From Trifolium pratense (Eukaryota; Streptophyta; Magnoliopsida; Fabales; Fabaceae): 64,000 nucleotides of DNA. The position numbers were made by a program, and so were the translations under genes. Of this stretch, positions 26,964 to 39,021 are shown in pieces; the stretch's first letter is position 1, and the number at the start of each line of letters is the position of its first letter. Where the stretch lies: NCBI RefSeq assembly GCF_020283565.1, contig NC_060060.1, positions 71,471,257-71,535,256 on the forward strand, written 5' to 3'. Below the pieces are notes generated by a model, which saw only the letters and a list, made by a program, of their open reading frames with translations, searched no databases and was not told the DNA's origin.

Positions 26964-27894
26964 CGTTATCAGCACGAGCTTACCAACTGAGGTACGCAAT
27001 TCTTATTCTATTTTTATGAAATCACAAGTAGTTTTTATTTTTGATTATTATATGATTATGAATCGTTTGAACCTTGTATACTTATAAAGATCAAATAATA
27101 ATAATTAAAATTAAATAAATAAATAAGCATCATTTCTTTATGTATTTAATTGATTCAATGTTGTTTACGCTTCGTGATATCCGACATTTGTATGGTGAAA
27201 CATAACACTTTGATCATTAATATTACATAAAATGTTGATCAATTATTTATTTATTTATAATATGTATCTTGGATGTTTGATATTGTTTGAGTTTCGTGAC
27301 CGACAACAGTCTGGTGAAACATCATTATGTTTCATGACCGACACTTGTATGGTGAAACATCGACACTTCGATCATCCAAAAGAACAACATGTTTGATTTT
27401 ATTCGGCTGTATTTGTAATTCCGGTTAATCATGCTTCTTTCAACGATCCCACGTAAAAACATCAAAACCCACAATTTTACATAAATGAATTCGTCACGAT
27501 TTTGATCAGTGGTTTTGGACTAATTTCTTTTGGCCATCACATATTTTGGCCACATAAGTTTTGGCATCATTGATATGTTTTTTTTGTTATTATTAGGATG
27601 AGGTTTCAATTTATATGAATTTGTATAGTAAAACCATTGCTGAGAAAGTTTCAATCGGTTTGTTTTGGCTTCCAGCAACCTTTTATTTGGTTTATTTCAA
27701 CTGTGTTGTTTATTTGAAAAAAAGAAAGAAAAAGAAAAGCAATATATATGTCTGGACATGCTCACAGAGAAGGAATATACAATTTCCTTTAATTGTTTCA
27801 TTTTTGTAATTTATTAGTCTATATATGTCAAAATAAATATTTTTATGCATCCATGAAGGATTGCAAAAGAGATTGTTATTCTATCATAAATACA

Positions 27895-28690
27895 TAGTTC
27901 TCGAAGAACTTATCAGTTTAACTTTACTCTCTATAAATTCCAGAAGAATTCAATTATATAGTTCCTGAAAAACTAATAAATCAAATCTATGAATTCCTGA
28001 AGAATTCAACAAAATTAGTTCCTGAAGAACTTCAAATTTAATCCATGAATTTATGAAGAATTCAATAATCTTAGTTCTCGAAAAACTTAGAAATATAATC
28101 TATGAATTCTCGAAGAATTCAATACTCTTAGTTCCTGAAGAACTTAGAAAACTAAACTTTTTATCCATTCTGAATTCCAGAAGAATTCAATGGTCTATAG
28201 TTCCTGAAGAACTTACAAAATCTCAATTTTATTATGAATTCTAGAAGAATTCAAAAACTTATAAATTTAATTATGAATTTCGGCAGAATTCACTAATCTA
28301 GTTCCTGAAGAACTTAGAAAACTCAATTTTTTTCTCTCGTGAGTTCCGGAAGAATTCACTAATCTAGTTCCTTGAAGAACTTATGAAGTGTCACCATATT
28401 ATGAATTCCGGAAGAATTTCAATAATCATGCATCCCCGATGGATTGCACATAGATATGATTTTATTTATTATATAGTTCTTGAAGAACTAATAAAATAAA
28501 TTCTTTTTCTCTTCAATGAATTCCAAATGAATTCAATATTTCTATATCCTTGAAGGATTGTAAATTGATAATGATTTATTATCTAGTTCTTGAAGAACTC
28601 AATGGTTGATGATAATCTTTTGTATTTTTTATTCTATATGAATTCCATAATAATTCAATAGTCTACGCATTCCTGAAGGATTGTACACAA
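27895..28690 (+). repeat. Array of about 24 short dyad repeats
   Basis: Two alternating dyads, AGTTCCTGAAGAACT and GAATTCCAGAAGAATTC (with variants), recur every 25-40 bp, joined by AT-rich linkers. A third type (ATCCTTGAAGGAT) appears late. Each unit is an inverted repeat around a CNGAA-like centre and most contain TTCNNGAA. It occupies the gag position of the copia element. Confidence 0.9.
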
Positions 28691-31221
28691 ATTATTGTAA
28701 ACCAGGAGTTTACAAGTCATATTAAATTTATCTTTGGCAAGACCGGTTGGATCATCCCGGATTTTATGATGCAAAAAAAAAAATATAGATATGTATTGAA
28801 GGGCCCGAAGTTCCTTCATTCTAATAATTTTTTATGTGTTGCTAGTTCCCAAAAAAATTGATAATTTGAGAAATTGGACCATTTAGACATTTTGTGACTT
28901 GAATTGATGCATCAACTAAATTAGTCACATGCATATTTACTCACAACTAGAAGTTTGTGAGATTATTTTCTCAAATAGTTTTGCTAAGATCTCATTTTCT
29001 AAATTCTTAGGAAATATTTGATAAGTATCGTATGTCAGTTGAAATTGATATCAAATAGAATATGGTCATACAAGAAAAAAAATGGACTTGAAGATCCATT
29101 CTTTAGACGTCTAAAGTTAATTACATGACTGATACTTATGAGATCATAACTTCTAATTTATATTTTGGGAACATTCAAACATGTATATTGAGATACTAAT
29201 TCGCATCAAGCCAACAAGTTATTATAAGTTCTCCCCTAATTTACAATTTGAACTATGTTTATAAACATGATTCCCATGTAAGCATTTTTGGATGTGTTGT
29301 GTATGTGCAATTGCTCCAATAGAATGCATTTAAACGGTTCTTAAAGAATATTGGGAAAATGTATTTGATATGAATCTCCATCTATTATAAATCATCTTGA
29401 GCCAAAAATTGGAGAATTATTTACAGCCCTGTAGGCTGATTTTCAAGTGATGAATTAATTTTCCCAATATTATGGGGGAGAATAAGCAGCTGAAAAATAT
29501 GAACCAGAAGTTCAAATGAATCACTTGAAATAAATTAATGTTATTATCTCACATTGATCCTCAAGTTTGAATCAAATGTTCAAAAGATAAATCATATGTA
29601 AAATTTATGAAAATCAACTATTAGCTGTTAATGCTCCAAACAAAATGGATGTCCCTGTTGGACAATCTTATATTGCAAATCAGTATTAACCACCCTGAAG
29701 TGTGGTAGATCAGTCGGTTCCAACGATAAAAATCCTCAAATAAGAAAAGGAGCTAAAAAGAAAGATGACCCAAGTGAGAATATGAAAACTTCAAAAGAGT
29801 ATTTGACATAATTGAGTTTTAAGTTCCAGAAGAACTTCTCAGGTACCTGAAATTTATGATAATAAAGAGATCTCGACGAATTATGTCATGAATGAAAATT
29901 ATGTCATGAATGGAATATGATGGAACCGAAAGGAAGTCAACGTTGATGATATTTTTATATGTAATATAGCGCTATATGTGAAAAGAGTTAATGAGGATCA
30001 TGAACTAAATTCTACTGAGCATTATAGACAATGATTGTCTAAATGAAAACGCAATTGCTACGTAATTAAAGTCACTTTGCAAAGTGAAGATTTTTGGACC
30101 AGCAGTCCATACACCTGAAGATGTAAAACATGATGAGATACGAATTAATTTTCTTGTGAATAGAAAATGTTGAAATACAAACATTAAAAGCTTGATTTTT
30201 TTTTATTCAAGCATATTGGTAAAAGTTTGTCATTGATTGTGAAGAGAAATATTCACCTGAAGTGAAATCAAAATCCTTCTCTTACTTGATTAAGTTTGTT
30301 AACACATGGAAGATTCAATTTATTTGAAAAATGTGTTACGCTATATTTATATGTCACTTGTTAGCGTGGATTATATAAAACTCCATGAAGGATTTAATTT
30401 CTACGAGACATACATTTCAAACTATCGAAGAGATGACTTAATGAAATGAATAAGTCACTTTTGGAAATGAATTTGTTATATGATGACATAAACTCCTGAA
30501 GAGTTCTTGAAATCTATTGATTAAAGAAAAGGTTGAAATGAAATATATTTGATATTAACAAATATAATTTATTGTCACTTGAAGTGAACAAAGATCATTT
30601 CATGTCTCAAGGAAATGATCACTTACTTGAGTTGATCTTGAAGGACCATATTTTAGTTCAATTGAGAACACTATTGCATTTTGCTAATTATGTATCTGAT
30701 GATATCAATAAACTCAAAGATATTGGAATAAAGTCAAGTATATAATTTGTATATTAGAGATACAACAATATCATCCGATTATGTGAAAGTTTTAACACTA
30801 CATTCAGAAAGTTCAGAGTGCGGTTTTGTTGAAGTTTGTGATTCTACACATACAAGAAATTTGAAGAAGATAATACTGCATCAACAGCTAATTCAGAGAA
30901 GATTATATAAAAGAAGAAGAATCAAATCTTTCTACAAAGTCATCATCAAGTAAAACTTCTGATTAACTATATTGAAGATTAATTGCTCTTATTCGTCTCA
31001 GATATAATTGTCTTCATGAGGGGGAGATATAATTGTGTTCTGCACTCTTTTCCCCTTAACCATGGTTTTGTCCCATTGGGTTTTCCTGGTAAGGTTTTTA
31101 ATGAGGTAGTTCAAACACAAAGGATGTTGTACTCTTTTTCCTTCACTAGAATTTTTTCCGCCGGGTTTTTTCTAGTAAAGGTTTTAATGAGGCATATCCT
31201 CGATGGACATCCAAGGGGGAG

Positions 31222-31404
31222 TGTTATGAATATTATTAGTGGATGTCCTGGCCCATGTAATTGGCCCATTATGTTTACCTATATATAGATACTATGTATC
31301 ACTATATTGTAACCCTAACCCTAATCCTAGTGGTGAATAACATACACTATTCTTTCTCTCTTCTCCATCTATACTATTGCTCTTATTTACATTAGTTTAT
31401 AACA
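31222..31404 (+). repeat. 3' LTR of the non-autonomous copia element
   Basis: Identical to the 5' LTR over 183 bp by direct reading. Confidence 0.95.
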
Positions 31405-32022
31405 ATATCAAACCATGATGGATCATTTGGGAATGAATGAAACTTACATTTTGCATAAACACAACTCATAAAAATTGATAGCAAAAAATTTAAGACATTA
31501 ACCACATACACCTAGAATTAAAATGGATGGAACAACAATAATAGAAGATATTATGCTTCGGAAACATAAACTTGAATCCCCTTTTAAAGCAATTGCAGCA
31601 GGATGTTATTTTATTTGTAGCAAAAGTTGGTTATGTAGAGGCACTAATTAACTTCCACTTAGATGACATAAAAGATCAATTTATGGGTAATTGTTTGCAG
31701 ACGGTGGCGAAAGATCATGGAAAATGCAAACGTGAAAAGAGGGAGATCGGTTGAGGGAGAGGAAAAAAAGAAGAAATTGAATCCAGTGTGATAAGGAACA
31801 TTTTAGATCATGTATGCTTGTTTAATCCAATGGTCAGGTTAAGTGGCACACCGGCGAGGGACCCATCACCTTAGAATCCACCATTTTAATATAAGTATCT
31901 ATTGTTTCTAAAAAAATAATAATATAAGTATCTATTATTAGTAAAAAAAATATAAGTATCTAAAATGTTACACAAATACTATAATTTATTGTGGAATTGG
32001 AACCAAGTATGAAGACCTTTGT

Positions 32023-32099
32023 TCATTAAGAAACATTATGAGCATTATAAGTAGCATTATTAAGCAACACAATTTTATGAAATTAGGGTTAGATTGCAT
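32023..32099. repeat. Right copy of the ~75-bp direct repeat
   Basis: Partner of 26,070-26,147; see that entry. It lies 131 bp right of the Mutator-like MITE target duplication. Confidence 0.75.
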
Positions 32100-33480
32100 G
32101 GAGACCAAGAAGGTTTACATATAATAGATAGATAAATAGATAGATAGATCATAATTGATTGATTGATAATAAACAAGTCTATAATTATTGACTCAAGATA
32201 CTTTGTAAAAGATGGAGATTCAAATTTCTTTTGTTACCGATGAAGATTCATATTAAATATGAAAGTTTAGTGTACGAATCATTGACACTGCACATCTACC
32301 AACAAGTTTGGCAACGAACACCTTTAAATTGTGTTTATGGATGTCAAGGTAGATAGACCTTGACAAGGTCTATCTATTATTCTTACATGTAAACTTTTAC
32401 ATGTTTTTCAAATATAAAAGAGATATAATGAGATAAATAAAAGAGTCTAAAGTTGATATTTGGAGATCAAGTAATTGTTTTTTTGTGATAATTCAAAGAG
32501 AACGTCATTCTGATATTGCACACGTAACAATTAATGCGTCATAAAGTTGAGATCACCGTAAAATCTTAACACTAACAAAATAAAAGTGTCCGCAACATGG
32601 AGTTACAACTTTCAATTCCGGCAAAATTGAGAAATTCTCAGAGTGAATGAATATTGAAAATTGATGGAAAAGAGGGCGATGCTAAAGATGGATATTTAGA
32701 CATTGTATTATTGATCTCACATTTTGAAGACCTTATTGATGCAATTTTCCAGACCAATCGTGATGAAATGGAGTATCTCAATTCTGATTCTATTGATTGA
32801 TATGAAACTAATAAAAATAATGGATTCAAACAACTAACACCTAAATTTTTGAGTTCTGTTAAAACGTCTGATCTCCCAAATCACAACGTAAACTTAAAGA
32901 TTGACACACATCGTGTTTTTAACGAATATAAACCAATCTAAAAGACGGTGTAACAGTATCAACCTCACCGTCACAAAATATGCTAAACATTTCATTAAAA
33001 CCGAAATAATCTCAAACAAAAACACCTGATGTTTGATATATATTCCTAAAATGTCAACGTCTCCTCAACAATCACGAATCATGAAGGAATACGCATTACA
33101 CGCAACTTTTATTACTAAGGCATTACGCACAACTTGAATCTACATTTGACCAAGAATTTTTCGACAAGTTACAACCATAATAAAACTCGACGAATCACAA
33201 TGCAAACTAATTTTTCGACGAATTACAACCAGAATGAAACTCAATTGATCATGAAGAAACAAACACATCATCACAAATAAGATTCTAACATTAAGCCCAA
33301 TCCACTTTTACTAGAAGAGGCCCACTTTGTCCAAAAAAAAAACCCTAAAACAATAAAACTGACTCAGCAGCGGGGCAAGATTCCATTCCAAGACAACAAC
33401 AAAAATTGCCTCTTTGCCCTTTCTGTACTTTGTATAAATAATCACAACACATAAGTCATAAGTCATAAATAATCACAACA
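32100..33480. other. Intergenic, nothing recognised apart from the promoter zone of the next gene
   Basis: AT-rich. Short GATA repeats at 32,125-32,150. No exon structure. The last ~100 bases have a TATA-like TATAAATAATCAC (about 33,433) and a duplicated TAAATAATCACAACACA phrase, likely the promoter of the PWWP-like gene. Confidence 0.45.
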
Positions 33481-33976
33481 CAATACATACTTAAGTCAGA
33501 TTGCATTCTCTCACTGTACTCTGAACTCAACTGAAAATAAAAACCGAAACTTCCCAACCAAACTTCATCGCCGGCCACCATAACCGGTGAGAATTTCGTC
33601 CATTTTTTCATTTTCATTTCGATTTTCCAATTTTCTTTTCCATTTCACGCAATTCGCGACTTCGCGTGACGTGCGATTCCATCGCAATTTCATAGAATTG
33701 CGTCGCAGCGGATCAGTACTCCACTCCGCATCGTGATTTCGCAATTGCGTACTATAGCGGATCGATTTACGACTTAGGTTAATTAATGCATTTAAATTGA
33801 ACTAAGTTCGTATATCCGTTTATATCCGTTAAACCTTGTAATTAATCTTTAGTTTTTAGTGTTTTACTTAAATTTTTTTTAAAATTTTTGCATGATGATT
33901 TTTTTTTCGTTGAATTGTTTTCAAGCATTTTGCTGATTTTTTTTTGTGTTTGATTTTGTTTGATCAGAAGGTGGCA

Positions 33977-36900
33977 ATGGATGTGTTTCAGGCTTATGCA
34001 AGGCCTGAAAATGTTGATTTTGGTTTCGAGGTGAAAATGACCGAAAACACCCCTGTGACTCAGTCTGTGCCTCAGGCAGAGGCAGGAACCGGAAATGTTG
34101 ATTCTTTTAACATGCCGATGACCAACACTTCAGAGAAAATCGGAGGTGGTAAGATTTTTGGATTAAACTTGTTATATCATTTGTGTACTTTGTTAACTTT
34201 GTTATATCATGCTTGTTAGTTTTTTCTTATATATAGCTGTGTTCGAAATGGAAATGTGGTTTTTTAGGTTTTATGTTTGGAAATTCGGTCGTTTATCGTT
34301 AATTGGTTTCCCGCGTCTTGATGTATTATTATGATATTGCCGCGATTTCAGCAAACCTACAAACAGTTTGTAGCTTTTTGAAAGACGCGCGTGGAATTTT
34401 TATCTTCGCGTGTGAAAACAAACATGCTATTAAATTGCAAAGTCTCTTGTGGTAATAATAGTTGTGCCAATTTGATTTTTAAAAGTTCATGTGCTTAATT
34501 TGTAGAGCTTAGGTATCATTTATTGATTGCATGATTATGATGAAATGACAATTTTTGGTATATGAAATTGATGCACTTTGTTAACTTTGTTATGTCATGC
34601 AGAGGCAGGACCTGAAACTGTTGATTCTGCAAATGAGGCAAAAATGACTTTTAACACCCCAATGACCAACACTTTGGAGAAAATCGGAAGCAGTAAGATA
34701 TTCAAATTAAGCACTTTGTTAACTTTGTTTTGTCGTGCTTGTTAATTTTTTCATATATAGCTGTGTTTGAAATGGAAATACGATTTTGTAGTTTTTATGT
34801 TTGGAAAGTCGGTTGTTTATCGCTTATCGAATTCCCGCACCTTGATGTATTATTATGATATTTTCCGCGATTTCAGCAAATTGACAAACAGTTTGTAGCT
34901 TTTTGAAAGAGGCACGTCGAATTTTTTATCACCGCGCTTGAAAACAAAATGCTATTAAATTGCAAAGTCTCTTGTGTTAATAATAGTTGTGCCAATTTGA
35001 TTTTTAAAAGATCATGTGGCAAATTTGTAGAGCTTAGGTATGATTTATTGATTTCATTTTCATGATGATGACAAAATGAAAATTTTTGGTATATGAAATT
35101 GATGCACTTTGTTAACTTTGTTATGCAGAGGCTGGAACTGAAATTGTTGATTCTGGTAATGTGCAACAAATGACTGGAAACACCCAAATGACCAACACTT
35201 TGGAGAAAACCGGAGGTGGTAGGATATTCAGATTTTGCACTTTGTTATGTCATGCTTGTTAATATTTTTCGTATATACCGGTGTTCGAAATGGAAATACA
35301 GTTTTATAGTTTTTATGTTTGGAAAGTCAGTAGTTTATCGAATTCCCGCATCTTGATGTATTATTATGATATTACCACGATTTCAGTGAAGCGACAAAAG
35401 CACTTTTGGAAGGACGCGTGTCGAATTTTATTTCACAGCGTGAAAACAACCAGGCTATTAAATTACAATGTCTTTTGTGTTAATAATAGTTGTGCCAGTT
35501 TGATTTTTAAAAGTACACGTGCTTAATTTGTAGAGCTTATGCATCATTTATTGATTTCATGATTATGATAAAACGACAATTTTTGTTTATATGAAATTGA
35601 TGTGTCTGATTCACATGTAGAAGTGTAAGAGAGCGTCATATAATAGCCGAAGCTCTGTACATTGTTTTGGTTATGAATCATTTAAATCGGTCCTTAATTG
35701 TTTAATGTCCTGAATGTGTTTGATTTCCCAAGTTTGGATACAAGTCACTTATCGGGCAATTTTTTCCTTCATAACAGGTGTTGACTCCAGACTTCGGAGA
35801 AGAAGCAAGTATTTATCTTACCCCTACACAGATGGTGGACCAGGACATAAAGATTTGCCAGCTGAAACAGAAGAATCGAAAACTCCACGTCCTCCTGTTA
35901 AAGCAAAGGCTTCACGCAGAACTAGGAATGCTTCAAATGGATCTATTTCATCTGCTAAATCGGGTGGCAAGAGGTTCCGAAGTAACTGGGACAGAAAATT
36001 CATCAGCTGTAGTATTATGTCTAGCAGTCCAGAATTCATCAATGCAAGTTCCGGCGATTTACTTTCAGGACTATATTCTATGGCTGTTGATTGTATGTCT
36101 CCAATCGAGAATAAAAACTTCGATATGGTTGAGTGGTTCTTCTGCAAACGTAGAATATCAGAGTATCGTGACGAGGCTGAACTTGCCATTTCCCTGGTTA
36201 ATGAGAATGGAGGGAAAACAGAGAAACCTGTGGCCAACGATTTAGTGGATACCAAAAGTGAAAAGAAGAGAAAGAACAGTAAAACGGAAAATGCAGCAAG
36301 GTGTAAGATTAAACCTCTTTCTGGCCTATCAGATATGAAGGCTAGTACTTCTACAGGTAACTGCACAAGTTCTGGGAAAAAGCTTAAACAAAAGAGGAAG
36401 GTGGAAGAAATAACTTCAATGCATCAGCTGCAAAATGCCGAGACAACTATTAATGACAGTGGCAATAAATGCAGCTCAGTTCCTGAAACTCCGCAAAATC
36501 ACAATTTCCTTGCTTCTGCGAAAATGACTGGGCCTAAAAAGAAACAAAAGTTGGAAGCTGCACAAGTGCATCAAGGTGTTCAATCTGCTTCACGTGTGGA
36601 TGCAAAAAGCATTGGCTGCAGCTCAATAGTAATAGATTTGCAGCTGACCCCACCTATACCTGTTGATATTCATGGGAAAAGTAATGGTCAAAGTAAGGGA
36701 GGACTAGTTTCTAAAGTTTCAAATCCAGAGATACGTGTCTACCAAAATAAACTTGATGGAAATGTTACTCACAGTAACTTGTTAGTGAGTACTGCACCAG
36801 AGGCTGGTACTGCTTCTCAGGAAGGACGTGTAGGAAATATTACTAATCACTTGTTGGTTAATACTGCACCACATGAGCATCCCAATGCTGAACATGCTAG

Positions 36901-37537
36901 AGCGATACCTGATTTGAACAACATCAGCTTTGAGTCCGGTTCAAGAAGAAAAGAATCTGAAACTGTCAACTTCCTTTCACCTGAATTGAAGTCAGATCAC
37001 CCAAGAAGCTTATCTGCTTGTTCGAACCGTACCAAAACTGTCAACTTTGATAGAGTGCAGGACAATGGTGTATCATCCGGAACCTTTCTTTTCCTACAAT
37101 TTGCTCCAGGACCAGGAGTTGATATCCCATCAAAAGATGATTTGCTGAAAACATTTTGCCGGTTTGGTCCTTTGAAAGCATCTGAAACTCAGTCTATCAA
37201 AGACAATGGTAGTGCTCAAATTGTTTTTGTTAGAAACACAGATGCTGCAGAAGCACTTCGTAATTTAGAGCAGAACAACCCATTTGGTGCAACTCTTGTG
37301 GGCTGCAGGCTCCATCATCCTCCTGCAGTGGCTGCACCATCAGAGCGATTCAGGACCCCAACTCAACCAACTAGGCCTATGCGAATTCCCCTTCAGCTTG
37401 TGAAGCTGAACTTGGAGATGATGCAAGCAGACCTGGAGAAGTCAGGGCACACTATCTCTCCCCAGAAGAGAGCCGAATTGGAAAGTGGAGTAAAAAATCT
37501 TCGGCAACTGTATGAAAAGTATTCCGGTTTAAATTAA
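33977..37537 (+). CDS. PDP/PWWP-family-like nuclear protein lacking the PWWP domain
   Basis: Coding exons 33977-34148, 34603-34692, 35129-35218, 35778-37537; 703 residues, frame kept at every junction. A 5' UTR intron is likely (about 33,588-33,967, donor CCG|GTGAGA). The large last exon carries features of plant PWWP-domain (PDP) proteins downstream of PWWP: RRRSKYLSYPYTDGGPGHKD followed by LPAETEE (about 124-150), a conserved helical block RKFISC...FINASSGDLLSGLYS (189-254), Lys-rich nuclear-signal-like stretches (for example KSEKKRKNSK), and an RRM-like C-terminal domain (FLFLQFAPGPGVDIPSKDDL to LVGCRL, about 553-632). The end has a helical segment typical of the family. No PWWP motif is present. 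Residues 35-117 are three similar ~30-residue segments (EAGTGNVDS, EAGPETVDS, EAGTEIVDS ... MTNTxEKxGG). PDPs act in chromatin and flowering control; this copy's role is unknown. Confidence 0.8.
34079..35640 (+). repeat. Tandem triplication of an exon-intron unit, about 525 bp
   Basis: The unit starts with an exon segment (AG GCA GGA ... GAG AAA), then an intron containing GAAATGGAAATR, TATGTTTGGAAA, CTTGATGTATTATTATGAT, GATTTCAGYRAA and TAATAATAGTTGTGCC. The copies start near 34,079, at 34,603 and at 35,129. The first copy's exon part is fused to exon 2. Introns are as similar as exons, so this is a duplication of genomic DNA. Confidence 0.92.
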
Positions 37538-38612
37538 GCATCATAGTTTTGAGATTTAAAGTGGATTAGATTAGACATTTTGGGTTTCTGTTGTAGTTCT
37601 TCTTCAGGTTTTGGTCTGTTGTACTTTATTCCCCATCCCCATTTTTTGACTTTGCACAAATGCAAAGATGTTTATTCATGGCTGTCATTTGACTCTACCA
37701 TCCCAATCAAATATTGGTGTTTACCAAACCTTTAATTCATATTATGCTGTTTTTCTAATAACAATTGTTAGTATGTAAGTGTTATGTTGAGTTGGATAGA
37801 TATCTTCATGACTCCACTGTTTTACTCTCTCACCCCAACCACCAAGGTAAACTTATCTTAGGCTAAAATAAATTTTTCCCCTATATTGGCGTTTTTTAAA
37901 TATATTTAACTTTAAAAATTTCAACAGTATATTATAGTGAAATATATCTTATATTATTAGCTACACCCCACTGACCCCAGTCATTCCTATTCAACTTTTT
38001 TGGTTTTTTAGAAGAATCTTTTTGTTTTATTTTTTACTTTTAATATCTTTTTTTTTGACAGTACTTTTAATATCTTAATAAATAATTTTGATATTTGTTT
38101 TATTTTATTATTGTATAATAATTATGATTTCATTATACTATTTTTTCAAAAATGTTTTTTTTTTTTCAATCAGGTAGTGGAGACAGGGGTGGAGTGGAGT
38201 GGAGAGAGGCATGAATGAGAATTTGCTGAGAGTGGGAGTCGAAGAAGGTCTAGGAGTAAAAGTATGCGTATGATAGATTTATCCTATGAGGTAGCTAACC
38301 CACCAAAAACTAAGGATAAGAATAACAAAGAGTCAAATTTAATTAGGATATGATAGTACTATCTTATCTTGTCTCTTTATCCTGTGACAATAGGATACTC
38401 CAAATTCGGAGAGTTATAGCCTTATAGGCTTAGGCAATGAAGATGTTTGGCAAAGTTTGGTTTGAATATTCTTTATAGGCTTACGAGTTTTTCTTATGTT
38501 CCTAATTTTGTCACTGCTGCCTTGTTGGTGGATAATAGGTCTTTTGGCTCTTTTTTGAGCTAGTTTTCTGTTTTGTTTCAGTTTTTGTTTTGGTGCTAGC
38601 TAGTCCCTCTTT
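37538..38612. other. 3' UTR of the PWWP-like gene and intergenic DNA
   Basis: The 3' UTR probably ends within the first 200-300 bases. The rest is AT-rich. A GT-rich stretch near 38,510-38,610 resembles a LINE 3' end but lacks proof. Confidence 0.45.
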
Positions 38613-38621
38613 TATAAAAAA

Positions 38622-38944
38622 GGCTTAATTAGTAAAATGGTCCGTTAAAGACATTTTTGGTTTCAGATTGGTCCCTTAAAAAAACAAAGTCCGAATAGGT
38701 CCCTTAAAGAAAAAAAGGTCCGAATATGTCCCTTAAAGACATCTCCGTTAATCAGTTTGGTCCCTAAAAAAAGGTCCGAATAGGACCAAACTGATTAACG
38801 GAGATGTCTTTAAGGGACCTATTCAGACCTTTTTTTCTTTAAGGGACCTATTCAGACCTTTTATCTTTAAGGGACCAATGTGAAATCAAGAATGTCTTTA
38901 AGAGACCATTTTACTATTTAAGAGACCATTTTACTAATTAAGCC
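38622..38944. mobile_element. Mutator-like MITE
   Basis: Perfect ends GGCTTAATTAGTAAAATGG and its exact inverse, with the 9-bp direct repeat TATAAAAAA at 38,613-38,621 and 38,945-38,953. The interior is a long hairpin of GGTCCCTTAAAG / CTTTAAGGGACC blocks. Confidence 0.9.
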
Positions 38945-39021
38945 TATAAAAAATAAAAAATAAAAAAACTTAGGCATTGGAAAGGGCGTTGGGGGCGAAG
39001 AACGAAATCTTGGGGCCAAAC

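Larger units (their letters stand above)
26781..31404 (+). mobile_element. Non-autonomous Ty1/copia LTR retrotransposon with identical LTRs
   Basis: LTRs 26,781-26,963 and 31,222-31,404 (183 bp each) read identical. The 5-bp target duplication ATATC sits at 26,776-26,780 and 31,405-31,409. A polypurine tract (CCAAGGGGGAG) precedes the right LTR. Internal sequence (about 4.26 kb) has no long frame. It keeps decayed pol: a pre-integrase-like LWQDRLDHPGF at 28,732-28,765, an FGCVVYV block near 29,288-29,308, and VDVPVGQS-like sequence near 29,645-29,667, in shifting frames with stops. The gag region is replaced by an array of small dyad repeats (27,895-28,690). It must have moved using another element's enzymes. 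It sits inside the Mutator-like MITE. Confidence 0.93.
26486..31882. mobile_element. Mutator-like MITE, split by a copia insertion
   Basis: Inverted ends: left GGTGGCTTCTAGGGTGAGGG, right (reverse complement) GGTGGATTCTAAGGTGATGG. The 9-bp direct repeat ATTTTAATA flanks it at 26,477-26,485 and 31,883-31,891, the target size of Mutator-like elements. Without the copia insert it is about 768 bp. Both arms share CCTCACCGGTGTACCAC / CCTCGCCGGTGTGCCAC in inverted orientation. Confidence 0.85.

Noticed and set aside
35778..36245. 155-codon + strand frame overlapping the PWWP-like exon
   Set aside because: Alternative frame of the same exon; encodes no recognised motif and is out of phase with the upstream exons.
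35824..36366. 180-codon frame on the - strand opposite the PWWP-like gene
   Set aside because: Antisense shadow; the + strand frame has family similarity and consistent splice sites.
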